A stretch of DNA of 64,000 bases, taken from assembly GCA_019925795.1 (NCBI GenBank), contig CM034309.1, positions 17,106,729 to 17,170,728 of the forward strand, read 5' to 3'. Shown piece after piece: positions 1-10,848 of this stretch. This DNA comes from Dendrobium chrysotoxum. Taxonomy: Eukaryota; Streptophyta; Magnoliopsida; Asparagales; Orchidaceae. The first letter of the stretch is position 1, and each line of letters starts with the position of its first letter. The translations under genes and the position numbers were made by a program. A model generated the notes under the pieces. The model worked only from the letters and a program-made list of their open reading frames with translations, did no database searches and was not told the DNA's origin.

Positions 1-1131
1 AAGCATCCACTTGCAAACCATGATGTAATTGAAACCAAACATAAACAGAATATCAAACCACAACAACATAACAACAAAAAGGGCTAGACCACTACAGAAA
101 TTAATGAAAATGATGAAAAGATACAAAACTTTTTCTACCACACAAAAGGTCTCCCCATCCAAATAATCCAAACATTATTGATTTTAATTCTCCATAAATC
201 CAACCTAAAATAAAACCACCAAGGATAAAAAAGGAAACAAAGTTGAAATCGGCCATACAAGCTCAGGCGTGTAGCATCTGTAATGCTACCATGAACAACA
301 CCTAAGTGCCACTCCAATCTACTCCTAAACCCTCCCAGGCTCACAGAGATCTTGCACTGGAAAGTGTCACTGGAATAGAAGGAGACTCACTTGAACGAAG
401 ATAGAAGTAGCACACAGCCACAAACCTTCACCCGAAGACCCTAATAAAAGCTCATGATAAATTGAACCAATGCCTTAAACTCCACAAGCTAAAAATAAAA
501 TAGCACAAAGATAGCATAGAAAAGCCACAAATAGAGTACAAATGAACAACCCACCAAAAATGATATAAAAGAAAACTAACGAATAGCCAAATCAAATTAA
601 CCCAGGGAGTAGACAAGCAACACATAGAGTAATGAACATCATAATTAATTCTCCAATTATTGCTCAAAACATGCCAATCCCAATAGTTAGCCTCAAAAGA
701 ATACTCTTAGATTGCTTGCCAAACCAATGATGGCAAGAAACCATCCATTTAATAATATTATAAGCTCTATTAAGATAAAAAATAGGAATCTGGTAGATCA
801 TAAAAACTACAATCTGGAGAGGAAGTAGATTACAATACTCATTCCCATCCATAATAAAGGAAATAAAAGAGAAGTAGCACTTTATATTAAGGCTAAAATT
901 CATAACAAAAACATATTCTCATCAAAACACGACCCAATGTCATAAACCATGGGATGAATAAGATAGATAGAATTCTTAGTAGTCACCACCTGGAAACAGC
1001 CGTCCAAACTAAACATAGTAACAAAACAACTAAAAGGACAAAAATTGATCCAGAAAAAATAAATATTAATTTCTAACATAAGGAAAACCAAGTTTATCTA
1101 ATTTAATGATGCTTTTAACAAAGGAAGGGAG
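1..1131. other. LINE-flank sequence without a supported gene
   Basis: No open frame here has a recognisable domain. On the minus strand it lies downstream of the RNase H-like fragment that ends near 1132, so it may be the rest of a decayed non-LTR element's 3' part or the host sequence next to it. Short open frames on the minus strand are rich in Phe, Trp and Tyr, as expected from translated T-rich noncoding DNA. Confidence 0.4.
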
Positions 1132-1620
1132 CTAATTATAATAAAATTCAGTAAGAAATGGGAGGTTAGAACCATGATTATTTAACCAGTCGGCACAAGC
1201 ATTGCCTTCTCTATGAATATGAGTCTACTTGACTTTAAAGAAAATCAAAAGTTATTTAATTTCCCTAATAAGATAAAAAAATTCAGGACTATAAATCTTC
1301 TCATCATTATCTTTAAGGGAAAACAGCATGTGTAACGCATCAACTTCATTCCAAATATTAACCAGACCAAGGGAAAGACATAATTTCAATCCAAACAAGA
1401 TAGTAGAAAGTTCAGAGAAAATAATAAAGCAAGCGGGAAGAGGACTAGCAAAAGAAACAACAAAACTGCCATTAAAATCTCTAATGATACCACCACGGCC
1501 ACACATCTCCCCTTTAACCGAAACATCATTATTTAACTTGAACATATTTTGAGGAGGGTTAATCCAATAAATCAATCTATAGCCCTCATTGATAACCTTA
1601 TTGTTGCAAATCTTGGCCAA
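1132..1620 (-). pseudogene. RNase H-like (RVT_3) fragment of a non-LTR retrotransposon
   Basis: The translation resembles the RNase H-like domain found at the C-terminus of plant LINE reverse transcriptases and their domesticated relatives. It has a Trp-x-Asn-Pro-Pro start, a GRGGIIRDFNG strand, the segment FSELSTILFGLKLCLSLGL, and, after one in-frame stop near 1252, the closing motif HREGNACADWLNNHG with its catalytic-type Asp. The usual first Asp (normally in a K-x-N-x-DG segment) is only weakly preserved. The upstream RT part is absent because copia element C0 begins directly at the fragment's 5' edge, so C0 probably inserted into this LINE. The rest should lie beyond the right edge of the window. 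It is a dead fragment. Confidence 0.6.
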
Positions 1621-1914
1621 AGTACTGTGATTTTGATGATAACAAATATTATAGTTTCTTTTCTATCACTATTATTACATATCTATTTTATTTACCCTGC
1701 TTGCTAACCTTTCAGGTCCACAAGTTCACTTGCAATGCAAATCAGCTTAAGATCGGGCAGACAAGGGTTTAGTCTGTCTATAATTTCTATTTTATTATAC
1801 TTTTTACTTTTCTTGAGTTAAGCCATGTATCTGGTGGACCCCAAACTAAGTATGCATACACACTCAAGAGAGTGGGTTGGTGAGTTAAAGAAATTTTTTA
1901 GTTTTTGACCTAAT

Positions 1915-2580
1915 CATACAGGATAATTTATATCACACTGGATGATTTGTTAAAAATCAAAAATCCAAATTAGGGCATCCCTGTTAATTAAGAGATTAAA
2001 CTTATTGTACTATATGATATGAATCGTATAGGATGATTAGTTCAAATTATGAAAAATAGCCACCAATCACAAATTAGGTAATATTTTATTTTCAAATTTC
2101 GTACATATCATACATGATGATCCTTATCGTCTTGGATGATATATGACAATCATGCCTAAATTAGCCCTATAATTAGGAGAATAATAATGGTAAACTTTAA
2201 TTCAATCCGATCGTACAGGATAATCAGAGATAATTACCCTGGATGATAGAGAACAAGCATGGGATGATAAGTGATCAACACATATCATTCCAGATGAATA
2301 CCATAGTTTTTCAACTAATTATCTAAGACGATTGACCTCTTTCATACCAAACGACAGAGAAGTGCATGAGACGATAAGGCATCACCGAGGATCATACTAG
2401 ATGAAGTTTAATATTTTTATACTAATCATTTGGGATGATATTATTATCATCTGGGATGATTAGTCTATTTCTCTTGAACTATTTGTACTGGGCTATGCAA
2501 TTCATACTGGCTGAATTAGTATTTTTGAACTAATAGTACCGGACAATAGTATGATCATACTAGACGATCAATGTCGCCAT
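1915..2580. promoter_or_regulatory. Degenerate dyad array in C0 U3
   Basis: This stretch has many decayed copies of the family quasi-palindrome (ATCRTCCnGGAYGAT). A readable pair is near 2432, where two 15-bp sites are separated by 6 bp. Another near 2107 has a 4-bp spacer. Many half-sites read CATCC or GGATG where the better copies read CGTCC or GGACG, as expected if CpG sites decayed by deamination. Confidence 0.55.
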
Positions 2581-2664
2581 ATTGAAAATTAGGGATTTTT
2601 TGAAGGTAATCTATTCAAGCTCTCTTATTATCCTTGAGATAATCTTTTCCTGTTATATTGATTT

Positions 2665-2697
2665 GAGAGAGAGCTAGAGAAGGAAGAGAGAGAGCTT

Positions 2698-2757
<60 letters not shown>
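2665..2757 (+). repeat. GA microsatellite in C0 LTR
   Basis: A nearly pure (GA)n tract spans the right two thirds of this stretch. A GA tract occupies the equivalent place in the C1, C3 and C4 LTRs, shortly downstream of the TATA-like element, so it probably lies at the start of the transcribed leader. Confidence 0.85.
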
Positions 2758-2761
<4 letters not shown>

Positions 2762-2883
2762 CTTATGAGGGGGAGTTATGAGGGATTCACAAAAGTTTCT
2801 CTTAGCAAGGTTTCCACTATCTTCGTTAAGTTGCTTATCTGATTTCTAGGTGGCTCTAGAGAGATCTTCATCAGCATCAGATC

Positions 2884-3050
2884 AAGGTCTCTACCTACTC
2901 TAGGAGGGATTAAAAGGATTATAAGGTTCTCTACCTACTCTAGGAGGGAGTAAAAGGATTCCAAAGTTCTTTGCCTACTGTAGGAGGGAGTAAAGGATTT
3001 TTAGGTTCGCTCCCTACTCCAGGAGGGAGTAAAAGGATTTAAGGTACTCT
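2884..3050 (+). repeat. Leader tandem repeats in C0 LTR
   Basis: About four units share the core CTACTCTAGGAGGGAGTAAAAGG and close variants. They occupy the position of the 39-bp leader repeats of C1 but are more diverged, so the repeat habit is older than the individual copies. Confidence 0.7.
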
Positions 3051-3428
3051 ACGTCATCGGGTTGATGGAAAGATTTTGTAAGGGTTTCTCTGCCTTGTTG
3101 TGGGGGCAAAAGGAGAGACACTACGTTTAGTGCAATACCTAGAAAGGAGGTTTCTAGGGAGTAGACATAGGTTAAGTTGATCGAACCACTATAAATCTGG
3201 TGTTTCTTTCTATTTACTATTCCACATTTAATTTTTGCATTTTTTTTGTGAATTATTCTGTGTTAGAAATCTTTAAAATTATAATTATTGTGAAACTAAT
3301 TTGCTTCCACATCAAGGGGTTTTAATTTCTCATTTTATTAAAGAATTTTTAAAATAACCTATTTACCCCCTCTTGGTTAACATCGGGACTAGTTCTTTAT
3401 GGTTTAACAACCCTTGCGAACTTTCAAG

Positions 3429-3443
3429 TAGTATTAGAGCGGG
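3429..3443 (+). promoter_or_regulatory. Primer binding site of C0
   Basis: TAGTATTAGAGCGGG lies two bases after the LTR end. It is a decayed form of the TGGTATCAGAGC type, complementary to the initiator methionine tRNA used by many plant copia elements. Confidence 0.75.
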
Positions 3444-3484
3444 ATTCATAAATTAAATTTTGGGAAACTTTTAAAAAAGGACCC

Positions 3485-5266
3485 ATGGCTAATTTTGGTA
3501 ATTGTAATGCTGTGAAAAGATATTCAATTACACGACCACCATTATTTGATAATATTTCTTTTAATTTTTGGAAAATTTGTATGTCTATCTTTTTACAATC
3601 AATTGATTATCGCATGTGGATGTTAGTTCAGGAAGGATATTCTGCACCTTTTAGATTAGTGAATGGCGTTAAAACTAAAATATCTTTTGCTGAATGGTCC
3701 GTAGAAGATAGAGATTTAGCCCAATTGAGTGCTAAATGTTTAAACTATTTTTTCTGTGCTTTAAAATTTGAAGATTACATACATGTCTCTACTTGTTCAA
3801 CTGAAAATGAAATTTGGGATAAAGTTTGTATAATATATGAGCGAACTAATGAAGTAAAATAATCTAGGCTAAATATTTTGCTTCATGATTATAAACTTTT
3901 TTGCATGAAATTTAGTGAATTTATTTTTGAAATGTATACTAGGTTTACTTAGATTGTTACTTCTCTACATGCCTTAGGAAGAGAGCCTATAAACTATGAA
4001 AAAGTTAAAAAGATTTTATAATGTTTACCTTCTTCCTATGATATAAAAATTATTTCCATTACTATATCTAAAGATTTGAATGTTTATTCCATTGATGACT
4101 TACTTGGGTCACTCATTGCCTATGAGCAAGGAGTGAATCAAAGGCAGCTTGATGCAGGTGAAAAGAAGAAAGAAAAAACTATAACCTTAAAGGCTAATGA
4201 TTCTGATAGTGACTCTTCTGGATAAGATGATGATGATATTACTTTGATGACTAGGCAGTTCAAAAGCTTTCTAAAGAGAAAGCAAAAGCATCATCAGAAA
4301 TGGAATAAAGGTAAGACTGGTAAGAATTCTATAGTTCCCTCTGACATTATATATTTTGAATGTTGTAAGCCAGGGCACTTGAAGTCTGATTGCCCAGCTC
4401 TTAAAGCTCACCCAAACAAGGAGAAGGGTGAAGAAAAACTTAAATGCAAGAAGGGAAAATAAAGAATTCAGAAGGCTTTCTGGGTAGACTTTGGATCTGA
4501 CTCTTCTGAAATTGAAGCAGAAGAGGAGGTAACAAACTTGTGCTTAATGGAAGATGATCATCTTGATCATTTTGATCAAGAGGAGGTATGTGAGCTTACC
4601 TATGAATAGCTATTTGAAGTTTCTAAAAAAAATTATTCTTTATATAGGAAGCTTAAAAAGTTACATGCAAGCCTCAAATTTGATTTTTTAATTCTACAGA
4701 AAGAGTATGAATGCTTAAGGAAAGATCACTCCACTTTAGATAGCAATCACATGGCTTTGTTAGATGAATTTAATATTTTAAACAAGAAGCATTTTGATTT
4801 AACTACTGAGAATGAGTCCTTGAAATCATTACATGTTGAATTAGAAAAGGTATTTAAGGAATTAGAAACTCTTGCATCTCAATTTGATAATAGGGATCAT
4901 ACATTAAAAATGGATAATTTGATTCTTGAAAATGTAAACAAATTTCTGCAAAAAAAGTTAACTGCTATTAAAGAAAATAAAACACCACCTTCATTTACAG
5001 AATTTCATAAACCATCAACATAGCATGCATTAAAACCTAGGAAGAGGCACCATCACCCATATAAATTAGTTAACCCTTTTCTTTGTATTAAATATTTTTC
5101 TTGTGACATACTAGGATATATCTTTCACACTTACACTATCTACCATAGAACACATTTAGTTTGGAGACCAAAATTGTAAAATTTATAGCATAGCATGCAA
5201 GCATTTCATTCCATATTACATAAAGTGGAACCTAAACTTCTTTGGGTTCCCAAATCTGATATTTGA
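3485..5266 (+). pseudogene. gag of copia C0, broken
   Basis: Structural capsid/nucleocapsid protein. The first 125 codons are open (MANFGN start, then YSITRPPLFDN and the W-rich capsid segment) and end at a premature stop. The rest continues in the same frame with further stops (near 3948, 4018, 4224, 4460 and 4606). It carries a Lys-rich stretch, a zinc knuckle in which the first Cys is Tyr (YFECCKPGHLKSDC), an acidic Ser/Glu segment and a long predicted coiled coil around 4600-5000. The second knuckle near 5090 has lost most of its Cys/His. The frame ends at a TGA-TGA found at the same place in C1. Not functional. Confidence 0.85.
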
Positions 5267-5307
5267 TGATTTTGTAGGGGTGCTCTCATAAAAGGCCTTG
5301 TGAAAGC

Positions 5308-7842
5308 ATGTGGAACCTAGACAATAAATATTTAAGGCACATGACTGGAGATACAAATCAATTTATTTTGCTGGAGGCCAGGACAGGAGGCAAGGTGACA
5401 CTTAGAGATAACACCATAAGGAGAGTAGTGGGACTAATTATAATTAGCAATTAAAAAAAATTCATCATTAAAAATGTTTTACTTATAGATGGCTTGAAAC
5501 ACAATCTGCTTAGCATCAGCCAGCTTTGTGATAAAGACTTCAGCATAAAATTTCTGTCAACCAACTGCATAATATGCTTAAATAACAAAACTATTTTGCA
5601 GGGAAGGAGAATCAATAATGCTTATATGCCTGATCTAAATTACTTTAAATCTGATACTACTCTTTACTTAAAAATAATTACTGATGAGTCCTAGTTATGG
5701 TATAGAAGCGTGTGTCATGCAAGCTTGAAAAGCCTTAGAAAAATCATCCAAAAAGACTTAGTGAGAGGTATTCCAAAACTAGAGTTCACTAAGAACCACC
5801 TGTGTGATGCCTATCAGTTAGGGAAACAAGTCAAATCCTCCTTCCATTAAATCAAGGACATTACCACAAGTAAACCCTTAGAAGTCCTTTATATGGATCT
5901 CTTTCGACCTGTTAGTACTGTAAGCCTAGGAGGGAAAGTCTTTATGTGTGATTATTGATGATTATTTGAGATTTACTTGGGTTAGATTCCAATCTCATAA
6001 AAGTGAATCATTCGAGGATTTTAGATCTTTTTCCACTTAGATTTAGAGAAAATTAGGTTGTGAAATCTTAACCATTCATAGTGGCCATAGTGGAGAATTT
6101 AAGAATGAAAAGTTTGAATCTTACTATAAGGAGCAAGGGATAAATCATAATTTTTTAGCTCCTAGAATCCCTCAGCAGAACGAGGTAGCTGAAAGAAAGA
6201 ACAAGACCCTAGTAGAAGCCGTTAGAGCCATGTTAACTAAATACTCACTTCCTAAATACTTTTGGACAGAAGCGGTGAATATAACCTGTTATGTTTTGAA
6301 TAGGGTTAATCTTAGATCTAAGCTGAACAAGACACCCTATAAAATCCTTAAGGGTAGGATACCCAACTTCTTTCATTTTCTTATCTTTGGATGTAAAGTG
6401 TTCATTCTTAATAATGGGAAGTCTCAACTAAAAAAGTTTGACCCAAAATCTGATGAAGGAGTGATCCTAGGTTACTCAAATGTTAGAAAATCCTATAGAA
6501 TTTTTAATAAAAGGACACTGGTAATAGAGGAGACCACTCATATTATATTTGGTGAATCTAATAATTTTGGAGGGTTTAGGATGAAAGAAGAAGAAGTAGG
6601 AGAAATTACCTAAGGAGTAGAATCTATAAATCTGGAGGAAAGGGTAGAACCTGAAAACATTCTTCCTAGAGAATGGAGATATTCTTCAAGTCATCCTAAA
6701 GAACTGATCTTAGGAGACCCATCTGAAGGTGTTAGAACTAGGCATGGATTTAGAAAAAAAGTAAACCACTATGTATTCATCTCAATGATTGAACTCACCA
6801 ATATAAATCAAGCCCTGTCTAATGAAATCTAGATCCTAGCCATGCAAGAAGAGTTAAATTAATTTATAAGGAATAATGTTTGGAAGCTAGTTGAAAGACC
6901 TAAAAACTAAAGTATGGTTAGAACTAAATGGATTTTTAAAAATAAAATGAATGATTCTAGTTTAGTGGTGAGAAATAAGGCAATATTAGTGGCTAAGGGG
7001 TATAACTAGATAGAAGAAATTGACTTTAAAGAGACCTTTACCCCTGTAACTAGATTAGAAGCCATTAGGGTGCTACTAGCCTTTTTCTGGTTTAAGGGAT
7101 TTAAACTATACTAAATGGATGTCAACATACCTTTCTGAATTGGGTAATAAAAGAAGATTTGTACATTGAATAACTCCTAGGCTTTGAAAACTCATAATTT
7201 CCTAATCATGTGTTCAAATTAAAAAAAAAGGATTATATCGACTAAAATAAGCACCCAGGGCATTGTATGAAGGGCTAAGCACATTCATACTAGAAAGAAC
7301 CTTTGTTAAGGGGAGCATAGAGACCACCCTATTTCTAAAAAAGGTAGGAGATGAACTACTAATTATCCAAATTTATTTTGATGATATTTTGTTTGGAACT
7401 TCTGATAAAAATCTGTGTGATGAATTTTCAAAAATGATGAGTAATGAGTTTAAAATGAGTAAGATGGGAGAGCTGACCTACTTTCTTGAATTTAGCATAA
7501 GGCAGAAGGATGACAGAACTTTCTTTAGTAAATCAAAATATATTAAGGACATTCTTAAGAAATATAAAATGGATAAAGCCAAGCCAATCAACACTCCCAT
7601 GAGTTCCACTATTTAGTTAGATAAAGATAAAGATTCAAATGGAAAATCTGTTAATAAAAAGAAATACTGAGGAATAATTGGATCACTTCTTTACTTGACT
7701 ACTAGTAGATCTGATATTATGTTTATTATTTATCTCTATGCTAGATTTCAAGCTGATCTAAAAGAGACCCACTTGACTGCTGTTAAGAGAATCCTTAGAT
7801 ATCTTTTAAGAACCCAAGACTTAGGAATCTAGTATCCTAGGC
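5308..7842 (+). pseudogene. pol of copia C0 (protease-integrase-RT), broken and truncated
   Basis: Polyprotein remains in the copia order. The protease start aligns with the MWYLDSG motif of C2, but the catalytic Asp-Ser-Gly reads Asp-Asn-Lys, so it is dead. The integrase zinc region has lost a His and a Cys, and the core between about 5900 and 6180 is full of stops. The C-terminal integrase part is recognisable (ERKNKTLVEAVRAML and the following domain to about 6610). RT is split by frameshifts but keeps YFDDILFG where others read YVDDILFG. The RNase H part starts after about 7690 and is cut at 7842 by the insertion of gypsy element G. Confidence 0.85.
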
Positions 7843-9865
7843 TGTTGGTGTTTGAAAGCGGGTTTTAAAAAATTTAGTCTTCTTTGGAGAATTTAGAATT
7901 AAAATTAATATTTAATTCTAAAATCAAACATCCCATCAAAAATATTACACCACCTCAGGAGGTGGAAATAAAGCTTCAGAATGGGGTTTAGATTTAGAAT
8001 TACAAATCCCGTATCGAATATCATAACCGAATTTAAAAGAGAACTTCATATGGCCCCTGAAGGGTCAAAATAAAGTTCAGTCAAATATCAAGCTAAGATA
8101 ATCAAGTGGAGTGATCATTAATTTTATGTTCGAATTCATTTTAACAAAAGATATATCTCCTTGAAGGGAGAAGATATCATTTATCAATAATTATTTGAAT
8201 ATAATAATAACGATCATTAGTAATTTAACTTTCCCAAAGAGGACTAATTGAGTTTTGAAATCAATTTTGAAAAATTACATGTGGGTTCTAAATCTCCTAC
8301 GAGAGCAAGCCCGCATAGTTAATTACATCACAGGAGATTGGAGTCTCCTACGAAAACTCTCGATTAAAATAACGGCAGAAATTTTGTTTGGAGATTTTTA
8401 GGAACGATATCAAAGAGATTGAATTGGAATTTCAAAAGGGATTGGAGCAAGATTGAACACTTATTTTAGAATCAATAGAAGAAGAGTAGGAGACACTTTA
8501 GGATTCTGAAAATAATTCAGAAGTTTCCCATCCTAGGCTAAATGTTGGGCTTTAAATTTTGGATTGAGAGAATATTTAATTTGAGTTAAGTATTCTGTTA
8601 AAAATTTGAGATTATATTCCCAGAGGTTGGGGTCTTATGATCCAAAAAGAAACCTGCTCCGGATCCTAACTCTAAATTTGGACACTTGAACACAGTAGTC
8701 CGAACCTAACTAATGCAATGCAAAACCTGGACTTACCCCGGCCTGGATTGGGGAGCCAGCTAACCACCAAGGCGATTAAAATCCATGAGTCTGGTCTTTT
8801 GATGTAAGAGTGGTAGGATGTTTTTATTAAAGTTTTTTGAGAATTGGGGCCAACATCTAGAGATTGTCCTAAGTGGCCGCTAGACTTATGTTGGGTGAAA
8901 ATGCTAAAACAAATACAATTAAAATTTTAGGCACACTTTTCAATTGATTTCTAATGTAATGTATACTGATCGACTCGATTAAAATGTATAAAATGGAATG
9001 AAGCAATTTTAAAAAGGCTTAAAAATAGATTTTATCCTAAAGATGCACAGATCCCCTTGGACAGAACTGAACCCTCATAGGCCAGGTGGTTTGCCAGAAC
9101 CCGCAGGCGGGGAGGTGCTTAACAAAGGAAAAGAATAATGCAGCAATTATGAAATGAGAACTTCTGACAGTCCTAGACTTACTTCTTAAAAGCGTTAGAG
9201 TTTCTATGTTATCGTAAATTTTTTTATTAAAGTTTAAGTAGAAGAATTTTTTCGTGTTTTCATGAGCCTCCGATTGAATCCAGACTAAATAAAAAAGAAC
9301 GACATATAATTGCCAAAAAACTAAGAAAAGCATGCAACCTTATACGCAGTTAAATCAAATCAAAACACATTAAATAATTAAACTAATTAAGTAAATGTCT
9401 ATAGGCAAATTACCTTGCTTATTACAACCAAGATTTATAGAAATTAAAAGTGGCCAAGCACCACTGACAACAACTCGGATTTTAATCCTAATACAGATGC
9501 AAGAGACTTTAAGTGGGATACTGTTTGTCTTCAACTCCTCGATCTTCTCCTCTTCGAGCTCCTTGGATTCTTCGTGGCTGGATACCCAAATAGAAAAGAG
9601 GACTCTTCCATTGAGGGAAAGGTTACTCTTTCCACTTTGGGTAGTAAAGTGACCCAAATTTGGAGTTCCAAATGTATATGGACTATCCCCCGAAGGAGTA
9701 TCCTTTCCTCTTTGGAATCCAATCTTTGGATCTATGTATCCCAACTCAAATGTACACTTTCATAACTTAATACTCAAATGAATTAAATAAATATAAAAAA
9801 GAAAATTCTAGACTCTCCTGCAGGGTTATCCTAAATATTTAAATATTAAAATACATCCCAAGCAG

Positions 9866-9885
9866 TTATATATATATATATATAT
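9866..9885. repeat. TA microsatellite in G LTR
   Basis: A run of TA dinucleotides lies inside the 3' LTR, in an AT-rich setting. It is absent from the parts of solo LTR B that I could match. Confidence 0.8.
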
Positions 9886-10593
9886 GCAGAAAAGTAAACA
9901 CACTTGACCACTCTCTTTTTATTCGGGGGGGGCTAAGTAGCTGAAGCACCTGTAGCATTTACATTTATAATTTATTTAGCCCCCTTTATTGCCCTATATG
10001 AGCGTGGCCACCTGCAAAAAATTCAGTGCGCATCCAGATCGCTTCTAACCTAAGGATAATCTAATCGCCTATCACATCAATTCACAGAGTGCAGTAAAGA
10101 AAGTAAGTAAACACATCAATCAATTTCAATCACGACATGTAATGAAAACTCAAAAAACCTGACACACAGTAGAAAAGTAAACACCGGCCTAGCCTAGATC
10201 TAGAGTCGGTTATCCTAACAAATTATCTAAAGTGTGTGTAGAGGGTCATATGGCTGGGGTAGATCCTAAGCTGGGCAATTAGTTCAATATTTGAATTTAT
10301 GGAAGGCTCGAAGGGAGGTTTAATTAATGTTTAAATATTAGTATATTAAAGTCTAAATTAAATCTATTTTAATTGTTAAATGATTGCTACCTTTGTTACT
10401 CACTAAGGCTGTGAAGTTTATTTTACCTTCCTTGGGGCTAAGTTAATAGCCTCGTAGACCTGGGTTACCTAGTAGCAATCAGGATTAATTAAGTTGATTT
10501 AATTTGTTAGAAATTAAAGATTAATTAATATTAATTAAGTCAATTAATTACTGATTTTAAAAGTTAAATTTATTTATATTTTCCTTCAATAGG

Positions 10594-10848
10594 TTTGTGG
10601 CGTTGTACCACCAGGCTCGAGGAACTAGGCCTCCTTAGGACACTTAGCCCCGCAGACCAGAGTAGTCCATCCTAAAAACCTTGTTGATGTAGTTGAATTA
10701 AGGATTTTAATTTGGTTAAGTAATTAAAAGTAATTTAGTTTTGACGTTTAACACTCCATTAAATCCATTCGTGGCATTGTGCCACCAAGCTCGAGGAACC
10801 AGGCCTCCTTAGGACACTTAGCCTCGCAGCCCGGAGTAGTCCATCCAA
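10594..10848. repeat. Duplicated 76-bp block in G LTR
   Basis: A block containing CTCGAGGAACYAGGCCTCCT and GGACACTTAGCC occurs twice, offset by about 174 bp, within this LTR. I see only single or diverged relatives of this stretch in solo LTR B. Confidence 0.7.

Larger units (their letters stand above)
1626..3426 (+). repeat. 5' LTR of copia C0
   Basis: The start (TGTGATTTTGATGATAAC) matches positions shortly after the start of the C1 LTR. The end, CTTTCA followed by AG and a primer site, matches the C1 LTR end. It shares the family order: degenerate dyad array, GA tract, leader repeats, then the block with CCCCCTCTTGGTTAAC and the final CTTTCA. Only one LTR is in the window, so neither divergence nor the TSD can be measured. 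Confidence 0.75.
1626..7842 (+). mobile_element. Ty1/copia LTR retrotransposon C0 (5' part)
   Basis: The segment runs LTR, primer site, gag, protease, integrase, RT and the start of RNase H, all on the plus strand. It stops abruptly inside the RNase H region, where the LTR of gypsy element G begins. G therefore inserted into C0, and the remaining RNase H, ORF3 and 3' LTR should lie to the right of the window. C0 belongs with the C1/C4 family by gag and pol similarity. It is the most decayed copy, with many stops and lost catalytic residues, which fits its being the oldest copia layer. The exact left end is uncertain. I placed it at a TG matching the start of related LTRs. Confidence 0.85.

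Noticed and set aside
1252..1620. Host gene of the RNase H-like domain family
   Set aside because: It is broken by stops and cut at the copia boundary, with no exon structure visible. A LINE remnant fits better.
9370..9765. Cluster of overlapping open frames on both strands in the gypsy LTR
   Set aside because: Three frames overlap in one 400-bp stretch, none resembles a known protein, and the matching part of solo LTR B does not keep them open.
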